Below, piece after piece: positions 7,301-15,935 of a DNA stretch of 64,000 nt. The DNA comes from Mesorhizobium sp. B4-1-4. GTDB taxonomy: Bacteria; Pseudomonadota; Alphaproteobacteria; Rhizobiales; Rhizobiaceae. Made by a program: the position numbers and the translations under genes. Position 1 is the stretch's first letter. Each line of letters starts with the position of its first letter. A model generated the notes under the pieces. The model was not told the DNA's origin. It ran no database searches and saw only the letters and a program-made list of their open reading frames with translations. Where the stretch lies: the NCBI RefSeq assembly GCF_006439395.2, contig NZ_CP083950.1, positions 3,534,001 to 3,598,000 of the forward strand, in the 5' to 3' direction.

Positions 7301-8449
7301 ATGGACCGCAATCCCTTTTCCGAAGCCGAAATCGCCGGCCGCCTGTCGAAGGTGTCCACGGCGCTGGCAGAACGCGGGCTTGATGCCGCTATCTTCGCTT
7401 CGCCTGAGAATATCTTCTATCTCACCGGCCTCGACCATTGGGGCTATTTCGCGCCACACCTCTTGATTGTCCCACTCGACGGTCGACCGGTTCTGGTCAC
7501 CCGGTCAATGGAAAAAGTGACGATAGAGAACCAGGTGAAGGCGGCGGATTTCCGCGGTCATTCCGACAGCGAAACCGCTGCCGATCTGGCCGCGCGCCTC
7601 ATTTTTGAGCTTGGCCTGGCAGGCAAACAGATCGGCCTCGAAAACTGGACGGCGGGTCTGAGCCATGGCCTCGCCTTGAGGCTCGAGGCGCGGGCCGACG
7701 CCAGGTGGAGCGACGTTTCCGGGCTCGTCGACAGGATGCGGCTGGTGAAGAGTGCCGAGGAACAGGTGCTGATGCGCCGCGCCGCCAAGGTTACGGACGC
7801 TGCTGCAGGTGCGGCCATCGCGGCAATCTCCGCCGGCGCCGCCGAGCAGGAGGTCGCCGCCCAATGCGTGGCGGCGATGATCCGCGCCGGGGGCCACGCG
7901 CCGGGCTTCGGCCCGTTCATTCGTCCGGCCGCCAGGCTCGGGGAAGAACACACGACCTGGGGCGACGGCATCTACCGCACCGGCGAGCCTGTCTTCGTCG
8001 AACTCTCCGGCTGCGTCTCGCGCTATCATGCGCCGCTTGGCCGGCTGATCCGTATTGGCAGCACCAAGGATCAAGACGCGGCGATGGCCGAGGTGACGGC
8101 CAAGGCATTCGATGCCGTCGTCAAGGCGCTCAGACCTGGCGTCAGAGCGCGCGACGTCTATGCCGCCTGGCAAGACGTCGCCGACGAAGCCGGTCTCTCG
8201 CACTATCGTCGCCATCATTGCGGGTATCTGGTCGGCATTGGCCAGCCGCCATCCTGGACCGGCGGCAATTCGGTGACCGGCCTCAGGCACGATTCCGATC
8301 TCGAAATCGAGACTGGCATGAGCTTTCACATCCTGTCCTGGCTGATGGGCACCGGCCGCGGCGACCATTTCATGTCAAACACGGTGCTGCTGACCGACGC
8401 AGGCGCTGAAGTGCTGACGCGCACCCCGGCCGGTTCGATCGTTCGCTAG
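7301..8449 (+). CDS. Second M24-fold hydrolase, creatinase-like paralogue
   Basis: A 382-residue paralogue of the preceding protein with the same two-domain layout (FYLTGLDHWGYF in the N-domain, VFVELSGCVSRYHAPLGR in the C-domain). His217 and Glu234 are kept, but the second Asp position is Pro245, the GHG His is Tyr309, and the terminal catalytic Glu is replaced by a Ser-Asn pair near residue 359. It is therefore not a metallopeptidase and probably differs from its neighbour in substrate or step. It lies 37 bp after the first hydrolase and 3 bp before soxB, so co-transcription is likely. Confidence 0.7.
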   Translation: MDRNPFSEAEIAGRLSKVSTALAERGLDAAIFASPENIFYLTGLDHWGYFAPHLLIVPLDGRPVLVTRSMEKVTIENQVKAADFRGHSDSETAADLAARLIFELGLAGKQIGLENWTAGLSHGLALRLEARADARWSDVSGLVDRMRLVKSAEEQVLMRRAAKVTDAAAGAAIAAISAGAAEQEVAAQCVAAMIRAGGHAPGFGPFIRPAARLGEEHTTWGDGIYRTGEPVFVELSGCVSRYHAPLGRLIRIGSTKDQDAAMAEVTAKAFDAVVKALRPGVRARDVYAAWQDVADEAGLSHYRRHHCGYLVGIGQPPSWTGGNSVTGLRHDSDLEIETGMSFHILSWLMGTGRGDHFMSNTVLLTDAGAEVLTRTPAGSIVR

Positions 8450-8452
8450 ACC

Positions 8453-9715
8453 ATGAACATGTCGCGCTATTCTGCGTTCTCGATTTTCCGCAATGGCCTC
8501 TCCGGCCAGAAGAACTGGCAGCGCGCCTGGCGCGCGGCGGAGCCGAAGCCGGCTTACGACGTGATCATCGTCGGTGGTGGCGGACATGGGCTGGCCACGG
8601 CCTTCTATCTCGCCGAGAACCACGCCATCCGCAATGTCGCCGTGCTGGAGAAGGGCTATGTCGGCGGCGGCAATGTCGGCCGCAACACCACTGTCATCCG
8701 CTCCAACTACCTGCTCGACGGCAACACCCAATTCTACGAATTCTCGGTCAAGCTGTGGGAAGGCCTGTCGCAGGCGCTGAATTTCAACGTCATGTTTTCG
8801 CAGCGCGGCCAGATCGTCACCGCCCATTCCGCGGACCAGCTCGACACTTTCAGTCATCGCGCCAACATCATGCGGCTGAACGGCATCGATGCCGACATAC
8901 TCGACCGCGATGCAGTGCGGCGGCTGGTGCCCTATCTCGATTTCTCCGACACGGCGCGATTTCCGATATATGGCGCCATTCTGCAGGGTCGCGCCGGCAC
9001 CGCCCGCCACGATGCCGTCGCCTGGGGTTATGCGCGCGCCGCCGATGGTCATGGCGTCGACATCATCCAGAACTGCGAAGTAACCGGTTTTGTCCGCGAT
9101 GGCGACAGGATCATCGGCGTCGAGACGAGCAAGGGCCGGATCGGCGCCGGCATGGTCGGCCTCGCCGTTGCCGGTCATACGTCGGTGCTCGGACGGAAGG
9201 CAGGCCTGGAATTGCCGATCGAAAGCCATGTGCTCCAGGCTTTCGTCACCGAGCCGCTGAAGCCGCTGGTCGACCATGTCGTCGCCTATGGCGCCGATCA
9301 TTTCTATGTCAGCCAATCCGACAAGGGCGGGCTTGTCTTCGGCGGCAATCTCGACGGTTACAATTCCTATGCCCAGCGCGGCAATCTCGGCGTCGTGCGC
9401 GAGGTGGCGGAGGCCGCGATCGCGCTGATGCCCTGCATCTCGCGCGTCAGGCTGCTGCGCCATTGGGGCGGCGTCATGGACATGACGCCCGACGCCAGCC
9501 CGATCATCTGCCCGACGCCGATCGACGGGCTCTATCTCAACGGCGGCTGGTGCTATGGCGGCTTCAAGGCGACACCAGCTTCGGGCTGGTGTTTTGCACA
9601 CACGCTGGCGACCGGCAAACCGCATCCGCTGATCGCCGCTTACGGGCTCGACCGTTTCCGCACCGGCCACACACTCGACGAGGCCGGTGCCGGTCCCTCC
9701 GCCTGGCTTCAATAA
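8453..9715 (+). CDS. soxB: Sarcosine oxidase subunit beta
   Basis: A 420-residue flavoprotein subunit that oxidises the N-methyl group of sarcosine-like amines. The Rossmann dinucleotide motif VIIVGGGGHG is at residues 37-46. GTARHDAVAWGYARAAD contains His186, which aligns in context with the covalent FMN-attachment His of the corynebacterial enzyme. The C-terminal GGWCYGGFKATP matches the substrate and flavin site of SoxB. Length is normal. The gene starts at ATG 8453 three bases after the previous stop, with another ATG two codons on. It forms the heterotetramer with SoxA, SoxD and SoxG. Confidence 0.92.
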   Translation: MNMSRYSAFSIFRNGLSGQKNWQRAWRAAEPKPAYDVIIVGGGGHGLATAFYLAENHAIRNVAVLEKGYVGGGNVGRNTTVIRSNYLLDGNTQFYEFSVKLWEGLSQALNFNVMFSQRGQIVTAHSADQLDTFSHRANIMRLNGIDADILDRDAVRRLVPYLDFSDTARFPIYGAILQGRAGTARHDAVAWGYARAADGHGVDIIQNCEVTGFVRDGDRIIGVETSKGRIGAGMVGLAVAGHTSVLGRKAGLELPIESHVLQAFVTEPLKPLVDHVVAYGADHFYVSQSDKGGLVFGGNLDGYNSYAQRGNLGVVREVAEAAIALMPCISRVRLLRHWGGVMDMTPDASPIICPTPIDGLYLNGGWCYGGFKATPASGWCFAHTLATGKPHPLIAAYGLDRFRTGHTLDEAGAGPSAWLQ

Positions 9716-9727
9716 AGGGCAAGACAA

Positions 9728-9985
9728 ATGCTTCGCATCGAATGTCCGTGCTGTGGCCCGCGCGACCATGACGAGTTCCGCTATGGCGGGGACGCTTCGG
9801 TCACGCGTCCAGGTCATGACGATCCGGACCCGGAGACCTGGTATCGCTATGTCTATGTCCGCAAAAACCCGCCCGGGCCGCACAGCGAGTTCTGGCAACA
9901 TGTCGCCGGCTGCCGGCAATGGCTCGTCGTCGAGCGCGACACCCGCGACCATTCCATCCTCTCCGTCGGCTTCGCCAGGACATAG
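9728..9985 (+). CDS. soxD: Sarcosine oxidase subunit delta
   Basis: An 85-residue zinc-binding subunit of the tetramer. The CPCCGPRDHDEF motif (Cys6 to Phe17) and the later HVAGC (His58 and Cys62) match the Cys/Cys/His/Cys zinc site of SoxD. FWQHVAGCRQWLVVERDT is a family signature. The start ATG at 9728 follows AAAGGG. It lies 12 bp after soxB and 4 bp before soxA. The subunit is structural and helps assemble the complex. Confidence 0.92.
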   Translation: MLRIECPCCGPRDHDEFRYGGDASVTRPGHDDPDPETWYRYVYVRKNPPGPHSEFWQHVAGCRQWLVVERDTRDHSILSVGFART

Positions 9986-9989
9986 AAGC

Positions 9990-12938
9990 ATGAACTCGAA
10001 TGACAGACGTTTGCCAGCAGGCGGCCGCATCGATCGTGCGCAACCGATTGGCTTCAGCTTCGATGGCCGCACGCTGAACGGCTACCAAGGCGACACGCTG
10101 GCTTCGGCTTTGCTGGCCAACGGGATCACACTCACCGGACGTAGCTTCAAATATCACCGACCGCGCGGCATCTTCTCGGCCGGCCCCGAAGAACCGAACG
10201 CTCTGGTCACCCTCGGGAGTGGGGGACGGCGCGAACCGAACCTGCCGGCCACCACGCTCGAGCTGGCGGAAGGCATGACCGCCGAAAGCCAGAACCGCTG
10301 GCCCTCGCTCGGCTTCGACCTGCAGAGCATCAACGGGCTGTTTGCGCCGTTCCTTTCGGCCGGCTTCTACTACAAGACCTTCATGGGACCGACGCGGCGC
10401 GCCTGGATGTTTTATGAGCATTTCATCCGCCGGGCGGCAGGCCTGGGCCGAGCCGGCACGGAGCCCGATCACGATCGCTACGAGGTGCGTCACGCATTTG
10501 CCGATATTGCCATTGTCGGCGGCGGCCCTGCCGGCCTCTCGGCGGCTCGCGCCGCGGCATACGCGGGCGCAAGCGTTGCGCTGATCGAGCAGGATTTCCT
10601 GCTCGGCGGCCAGCTTCTTTCGGAGCGTTCCGATGGCGAGGCGGCAGCGTGGCTGAAGGCGGTCGAGACCGAACTGGCAGGCCTGTCCAACGTCACGGTG
10701 CTGCGCAAGACAATGGTGTTCGGCGCCTATGACGGCAACACCCTGGCGCTGATCGAACGAAACGATGATCCGACCGCGCAAGGCGCTCCGCGGCAGGTCT
10801 TCACCATGCTTCGCGCCCGCGCAGTCGTCTTTGCCACCGGTGCCATCGAGCGGCCGCTGGTCTTCTCCAACAATGACCGGCCGGGTGTCATGCTGGCATC
10901 GGCCGCCCGGATCTACCTCAATCGCTTCGCCGTCCTGCCGGCCAAGAATATCCTGGTCGCTGCCGCGAATGACGGCGCCTATCTCACCGCCATCGACCTC
11001 GCCGCCGCCGGTGCGCAAGTGACCATCGCGGATCAGCGCAGCGCCTCACCTGCCGATCTGGCGGAGGAAGCCAGGCGCCTGAACATAGCGATCCGGGCCG
11101 GGACCCAAATCGCCGACCTGCGTGGCGGCCATGAGGTCAAGGCCGCGAAGCTTGCCGGGCCGCGCGGCAATTCGGAGATTGCGTGCGACCTCGTCTGCGT
11201 GTCCGGCGGCTGGTCACCGACCGTGCATCTCACCTCGCATCTCGGGGTCAAGCCTATCTATCGCGACGACATGGACGGCTTCATCCCCGGCGCCTTTCCG
11301 GCAGGCCACTTTGGCGCCGGTGCAACGATGGGCTGCTTCTCGACCGCCGATGCCACCGACCGCGGCCACCGTGCCGGCATCGAAGCTGCGGCCTTCTGCG
11401 GAAAATCTCGAGCCGCACCGGCCCCTGCGAGGCTCGATCTCGGCGAAGCCGCGGCCAACGCGTTCCGTGCAATCCCCTTCGTCGGCCGCGGAAAGGCCTT
11501 TGTCGATTTCCAGATGGATGTGACCAGCAAGGACATCGAACTGGCGTATCGCGAGGGTTATGAATCGGTCGAGCACCTGAAGCGCTACACCACGCTCGGT
11601 ATGGGGACCGACCAGGGCAAGACCAGCAATTTCGCCGCGCTGTCGGCCATGGCGGCGTTGCGCCAGGCGACGATCCCGCAAACCGGAACAACGACCTTTC
11701 GTCCGCCCTACGCGCCGATCGCTATCGGCGCGCTCGCCGGCCGCGCCGTCGGCCACCATTTCAAGCCGTTTCGCCGCACGCCGATGCATGATTGGCATGT
11801 GGCGAACGGCGCCGAGATGCTCGAGGTCGGGCTGTGGATGCGTCCTTACTTCTATCGCGCCGCCGGTCGCGACGTGAACGAGGCCTATGTCGCAGAGATG
11901 CGCATGGTGCGCGGGGCCGCGGGCCTGATGGACATTTCCACCCTCGGCAAGATCGACGTGCAAGGGCCCGACGCGGCCATTTTCCTCGACCGCGTCTACG
12001 TCAACGGCTTCGCCAAGCTGCCGGTAGGCCGCGCCCGCTACGGCGTCATGCTGCGCGATGACGGCATCGTCTTCGACGACGGCACGACCACGCGGCTCTC
12101 GGAAACGCGCTTCTTCATGACCACCTCGACCGCCAAGGCGGCCGATGTCCTGTCGCGGCTGGAATTCCTGCTCGACACCGCGTGGCCGGACCTGCGCGTC
12201 GCCGTCACCTCCGTCAGCGACGAATGGGCAGCGATGTCGGTCGCCGGACCGAGGAGCCGCGATATCCTTGCCGCCGCCTTTCCGGAGATCGACGTCTCGA
12301 ACGATGCGCTGCCGCATATGGGCCTTGCCGAAGCGGAGTTTGACGGCCGGGCATTGCGCATCATGCGGCTCAGCTATTCCGGCGAGCGCGCCTACGAGAT
12401 CTATGTCGGCGCAACTGCCGGCGGGAAGGTCTGGCACCATTTGCTTGAGGCCGCCACGCCCTTCGGCCTGAGACCCTACGGGGTCGAAGCGCTCGGGGCG
12501 CTGCGGGTCGAAAAGGGCCATGTCGCCGGACCCGAGATCGATGGCCGTACCGCGCTCGACGATCTCGGCCTTGGCCGCATGATCGGAAAGCGCACCGGAT
12601 TCGTTGGTGATGTCTTGCGGCGGCGTCCGGCCTTTCAGGCGCCCAACCGCCAGCGACTTGTCGGACTGGAATGCACTGAGGAAGGCAAGCGCCTGCGTGG
12701 CGGCGCGATATTGTTCATGCCCGACGATACCGTTGCAGGGCATGGACGCGGCCGGATAACCTCGGTCACGTTCAGCCCGGAGCACGGCCGTTATGTCGGC
12801 CTTGCCCTGCTGGCAGGCGATGTCGCGGTCGAGGGAAGCGAAGTCCTCGCCACCTATCCGATGAAGGCTGAAACCGTTCGCGCCCGCATCGTCTCGCCCG
12901 TCTTTCTGGATCCGAAAGGAGAGCGGCTGCATGGTTGA
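9990..12938 (+). CDS. soxA: Sarcosine oxidase subunit alpha
   Basis: A 982-residue subunit of normal length. The N-terminal 100 residues are a ferredoxin-like fold without a cluster (YQGDTLASALLANG). A FAD/NAD-binding module carries GGGPAG at residues 177-182 and binds NAD in known enzymes. The C-terminal third (about 610-982) is a GcvT-like aminomethyltransferase domain with RLSYSGERAYEIYVG, which takes formaldehyde-level carbon to tetrahydrofolate. ATG at 9990 follows the soxD stop by 4 bp and gives the family N-terminus; longer upstream frames lie in soxB/soxD. It overlaps soxG by 8 bp. No glyA, purU or folD is adjacent, unlike many sox operons. Confidence 0.93.
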   Translation: MNSNDRRLPAGGRIDRAQPIGFSFDGRTLNGYQGDTLASALLANGITLTGRSFKYHRPRGIFSAGPEEPNALVTLGSGGRREPNLPATTLELAEGMTAESQNRWPSLGFDLQSINGLFAPFLSAGFYYKTFMGPTRRAWMFYEHFIRRAAGLGRAGTEPDHDRYEVRHAFADIAIVGGGPAGLSAARAAAYAGASVALIEQDFLLGGQLLSERSDGEAAAWLKAVETELAGLSNVTVLRKTMVFGAYDGNTLALIERNDDPTAQGAPRQVFTMLRARAVVFATGAIERPLVFSNNDRPGVMLASAARIYLNRFAVLPAKNILVAAANDGAYLTAIDLAAAGAQVTIADQRSASPADLAEEARRLNIAIRAGTQIADLRGGHEVKAAKLAGPRGNSEIACDLVCVSGGWSPTVHLTSHLGVKPIYRDDMDGFIPGAFPAGHFGAGATMGCFSTADATDRGHRAGIEAAAFCGKSRAAPAPARLDLGEAAANAFRAIPFVGRGKAFVDFQMDVTSKDIELAYREGYESVEHLKRYTTLGMGTDQGKTSNFAALSAMAALRQATIPQTGTTTFRPPYAPIAIGALAGRAVGHHFKPFRRTPMHDWHVANGAEMLEVGLWMRPYFYRAAGRDVNEAYVAEMRMVRGAAGLMDISTLGKIDVQGPDAAIFLDRVYVNGFAKLPVGRARYGVMLRDDGIVFDDGTTTRLSETRFFMTTSTAKAADVLSRLEFLLDTAWPDLRVAVTSVSDEWAAMSVAGPRSRDILAAAFPEIDVSNDALPHMGLAEAEFDGRALRIMRLSYSGERAYEIYVGATAGGKVWHHLLEAATPFGLRPYGVEALGALRVEKGHVAGPEIDGRTALDDLGLGRMIGKRTGFVGDVLRRRPAFQAPNRQRLVGLECTEEGKRLRGGAILFMPDDTVAGHGRGRITSVTFSPEHGRYVGLALLAGDVAVEGSEVLATYPMKAETVRARIVSPVFLDPKGERLHG

Positions 12939-13464
12939 GGCTCTGGCATTGAAAGATTTCAATCTGTCGACGTCAGATTGCCCGATCGTTCAGATCGAGG
13001 GCTGGGACGGGATGCTGGCCCGGTTTGAGTTGAGTGTTTCGCAATTGCTGGGCACCGCCCTGCCCGTCTCCGTCGGCGAGACTGCCCGTTGTGCCGACAC
13101 GCTCATCGTCCGGGTCTCTCCCCGCCGTCTGTGGCTGATCACGGAGGCGGATGCAAAACCGCCGCAACCCGCGATCGATCCCGAGCTGGGCTGTTCGCTC
13201 TCCCTCGGCGAGGGACGCGTGCGCTTCAGCTTGAGCGGCGCGGGCCTCCTGGAAATCCTCTCCAACTGCATCGCAGCCGACTGGCGCTCGGCAGGCTCAG
13301 CGCCAGGCCGCGCATTGCAAACGGCCCTCCATCACGTACCGGTGCTCGTCCTGCGCACGAGCGAGACCGGCTGCGACATGATCGTGCCGCGAAGCTTTGC
13401 GCGCAGCCTTGCGGACTGGATCGCCGAAAGCCGTTCTTCGCCTGGAATTAAAGCGCGAAATTGA
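12931..13464 (+). CDS. soxG: Sarcosine oxidase subunit gamma
   Basis: A 177-residue small GcvT-like subunit, divergent as is usual for SoxG. It keeps the pattern SPRRLWLITEAD and a C-terminal MIVPRSFARSLADWI, which matches gamma-subunit endings. It starts inside the last codons of soxA (8-bp overlap) behind GGAG, so translation is coupled. It is the last gene of the operon; the 123 bp between it and the right repeat contain no visible gene or clear terminator. Confidence 0.82.
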   Translation: MVEALALKDFNLSTSDCPIVQIEGWDGMLARFELSVSQLLGTALPVSVGETARCADTLIVRVSPRRLWLITEADAKPPQPAIDPELGCSLSLGEGRVRFSLSGAGLLEILSNCIAADWRSAGSAPGRALQTALHHVPVLVLRTSETGCDMIVPRSFARSLADWIAESRSSPGIKARN

Positions 13465-13587
13465 CTGACCGCTGGCCGACAAGATGGAACCCTTTCCAAC
13501 CGGGGATTTGGAAGTAATCACGTCGAGGATCGCTCGACAGCGGCTGTCGACCGCCAAAACCCACCAACAAAGCCATCCGGAGCCTCC

Positions 13588-13995
13588 GGCGCTGACATGA
13601 TGCTCGATGCCCTCGGCATCGATGCGCGCCGTCTCGGCGCTGACGCCGAGCTAGCGCAGGAAGGCTTCCACCGTCTGGTGACGGATGCGGCTCTCCTCGG
13701 CCACCTTGCGGCCGGCCTCGGTCAGGAAAACACCGCGATAGGGTTTTCTCGACACCAACCCGTCGGCGCACAACCTGGTCAGCATCTTGGCCACTGTCGG
13801 CTGGGCGACGCCGAGCCTAGCCGCAATATCGACTTGGCGCGCCTCGTTCCCGTCCTCGATCAGGTCGGCGATCAGCTCGACATAGTCCTCGACAAGTGCG
13901 CTGCGGCGCGCTTCGCGCGTCTGCCGGAACCCTTCCGAATGGACGTCGGCGTCAGGCAATGGCTCACGCGGGACCGGTTTGTTCTTCAGCGCCAA
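13588..13995 (-). pseudogene. Truncated mntR copy with nonsense codon
   Basis: This is the second copy of mntR. Its TTG start (13995), AGGAGG site and winged helix are intact and identical in protein sequence to mntR through residue 114. A TAG at 13651-13653 replaces Ser115, and the remaining 3' part is cut off by the repeat edge. The residual 114-residue frame keeps the DNA-binding domain and His106 but lacks the Glu/His cluster at 128-133. It is probably non-functional as a Mn sensor. Whether a metal-blind DNA-binding fragment is made is open. Confidence 0.88.
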
Positions 13996-14307
13996 TGCGC
14001 GCTCCTCCTGGGAGTTTTGCCGTCTCTGTTTTTATAGCACGGGCTTTGATTCTTCAGGCCGTTTATTTGGAGGTATGTTCGCCGATCGGCAAGCAGGTCG
14101 TTGCGCGTCGGGACGACGTTCCTCCGCCAGCCTATGCCCTCGATGAGAAGGTAGAAACCGATCCAGTGCCATTGTCCGTGACTCCTGGGGCCATATTTGG
14201 GTGTTGCTGATCTGAAACCGCCCGACTGCAATCGCCGCCAGGGAGAAAGCCATGACCCGCAGTGACGTTCTGATCGTAGGCGCCGGCCCAACCGGCCTGG
14301 TGCTGGC
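13588..14307. repeat. Long direct repeat, right copy (R2)
   Basis: About 720 bp, near-identical to 1229-1949. The visible differences include a G-to-T that creates a stop in mntR, and single changes that are silent or intergenic. Its right end continues into the intact monooxygenase gene, and its left end breaks off inside mntR. The left boundary shows GCCTCC followed by GGCGCTGACATG, compared with GCCTCC plus eight extra bases in R1, so a short deletion or microhomology join is possible. Confidence 0.95.
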
Positions 14308-15775
14308 GCTTTGGCTCACCAGGCTGGGTGTCGGCGTCCGCATCATCGACAGGACCGCCGAGCCCGGCACGACGTCGCGCGCCTTGGCCGTTGCCGCGCA
14401 CACGCTCGAACTCTACCGTCAACTCGATCTGGCCGATGCCGTGACCGCGCGCGGCCACAAGGTGCGCGCCGCCAATTTGTGGGTGCGCGGTAAAGCGAAG
14501 GCGCGCGTGCCGTTCGCCGCGATCGGCGAGGATCTGTCGCCCTATTCCTTTTTGCAGATCTTTCCGCAGGACGAGCACGAACGCCTTCTGGTCGAACGGC
14601 TCGGACAATTGGGCGTCACCGTCGAGCGGCGGACCGAATTGCATGATTTCACCGACCACGGCGACCATATTGTCGCCCGCCTGCGTGGCGAGCATGGCGA
14701 GGAGACCGCCGAATTCAGCTATCTGGCGGGTTGTGACGGCGCCCATTCCCTGGTGCGCGAGACGATATCGGCCGGTTTTTCCGGCGGCACCTATCGTGAA
14801 CTTTTTTACGTCGCCGATGTCGAGGCATCCGGTGAAGCGATCAATGGCGAATTGCATGTCGATCTCGACGAGGCCGACTTCCTGGCGATCTTTCCTCTGG
14901 CGGACACGCGCCGCGCTCGGCTGATCGGCACGGTCCGCGACGAGCGCGCGGATCATGCCGACACGCTGACATTCGACGACGTCAGCAGCAAGGCGATCGA
15001 AAACCTGAAGATCAAGATCGAAAAGGTCAACTGGTTCTCGACCTACCATGTTCACCACCGCGTCGCCGGGCAGTTCCGCAAGGGCCGCGCATTCCTGCTG
15101 GGTGACGCGGCGCATATCCACAGTCCGGTCGGCGGACAAGGAATGAACACCGGGATCGGGGACGCGATCAACCTTGCCTGGAAACTGTCTTGCGTGCTCG
15201 CGGCACGGGCGCCCGATGCCCTGCTCGACAGCTATGAGATCGAGCGCATTGCATTCGCCAGACGCCTCGTTGCCACCACCGACCGCATCTTCACCTTCGT
15301 CACTGCCGACGGGCACATCGCCGACCTCGTACGCACGCGGATCGCGCCGATTGTCGTACCCAGGGTCCTCGGCATCGACCGGGTTCGCGAATTCATCTTC
15401 CGGACCGTTTCGCAAATCACCCTCAACTACCGCGACAGCCCCGTCAGCGAGGGCTCTGCGGGCGAGGTCCGCGGCGGCGACCGGCTGCCATGGGCGCCGG
15501 TCGGGGGATTGGACAATTTTACGTCGCTCGCCGCCCCGCAATGGCAGGTCCATATCTACGGCGTCGCCAATGGCGATGTGAGGTCCTGGTGCGAACGCCA
15601 TCGGGTTCCGCTGAACGTCTTCGACTGGCGGCCTGCTTATGAAGCAGCAGGCCTGGCCCGTGATGCGCTCTATCTCCTGCGGCCCGACACCTATGTGGCG
15701 CTAGCCGATCCCCAGGCTTCGGTCGATACGCTCGAGCGTTATTGCAGCGATAGAGGCTTTTCCATCGGAATCTAG
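14252..15775 (+). CDS. FAD-dependent aromatic-type monooxygenase
   Basis: A 507-residue PheA/TfdB-family flavin hydroxylase. FAD motifs are in order: LIVGAGPTGLVLALWL (residues 7-22), the middle CDGAHSLVR, and the second FAD motif FLLGDAAHIHSPVGGQGMN near residue 285. A thioredoxin-like C-terminal domain ends the protein. Such enzymes hydroxylate aromatic or polyketide-like substrates with NAD(P)H and O2; the substrate here is unknown. The ATG at 14252 follows GGGAG. It is divergent from the mntR pseudogene and upstream of mntH; its start is duplicated at 1894. Confidence 0.85.
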   Translation: MTRSDVLIVGAGPTGLVLALWLTRLGVGVRIIDRTAEPGTTSRALAVAAHTLELYRQLDLADAVTARGHKVRAANLWVRGKAKARVPFAAIGEDLSPYSFLQIFPQDEHERLLVERLGQLGVTVERRTELHDFTDHGDHIVARLRGEHGEETAEFSYLAGCDGAHSLVRETISAGFSGGTYRELFYVADVEASGEAINGELHVDLDEADFLAIFPLADTRRARLIGTVRDERADHADTLTFDDVSSKAIENLKIKIEKVNWFSTYHVHHRVAGQFRKGRAFLLGDAAHIHSPVGGQGMNTGIGDAINLAWKLSCVLAARAPDALLDSYEIERIAFARRLVATTDRIFTFVTADGHIADLVRTRIAPIVVPRVLGIDRVREFIFRTVSQITLNYRDSPVSEGSAGEVRGGDRLPWAPVGGLDNFTSLAAPQWQVHIYGVANGDVRSWCERHRVPLNVFDWRPAYEAAGLARDALYLLRPDTYVALADPQASVDTLERYCSDRGFSIGI

Positions 15776-15858
15776 GGCAATTGCTCGACCCGGATATCGA
15801 GTCCGATTGCCTGTTCGCCACCTCCGGCAAAATGCCGGACAAAAAGCACCGACAATGA

Positions 15859-15880
15859 AATATAGCATATTGCATAATGT
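15859..15880. promoter_or_regulatory. Candidate metal-regulator box upstream of mntH
   Basis: The AT-rich stretch ATAGCATATTGCATAAT lies 56-77 bp before the mntH start, in an otherwise GC-rich 160-bp gap. It resembles loosely the ATAGCA half-site of E. coli MntR boxes, with an imperfect second arm, and could equally contain the -10 region. The assignment is tentative. Confidence 0.25.
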
Positions 15881-15935
15881 TGAGCCGTGACATAGCTTAA
15901 GGGAGATCGACAAGTCTCGCGGAAAGCCCTCTTTC

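Larger units (their letters stand above)
1950..13587. other. Catabolic gene block bounded by direct repeats
   Basis: About 11.6 kb between the two copies of the 720-bp repeat. It holds a GntR regulator, an Ehu-type ABC transporter, two M24-fold hydrolases and soxBDAG, and nothing else. The left flank plus R1 and R2 plus the right flank each read as natural continuations of an mntR-monooxygenase-mntH region, so the block appears inserted. No integrase, transposase or tRNA is seen at either edge. Homologous (Campbell-type) integration of a circular molecule carrying the repeat would give this structure; that mechanism is inference. Confidence 0.7.

Noticed and set aside
9801..11018. Minus-strand frame opposite soxD/soxA
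   Set aside because: The sox genes have conserved motifs in the expected order; the antisense frame is shadow.
1229..14307. Reading the 720-bp direct repeats as an insertion sequence or IS-flanked composite transposon
   Set aside because: The repeats encode mntR and a monooxygenase start, not a transposase, and have no terminal inverted repeats.
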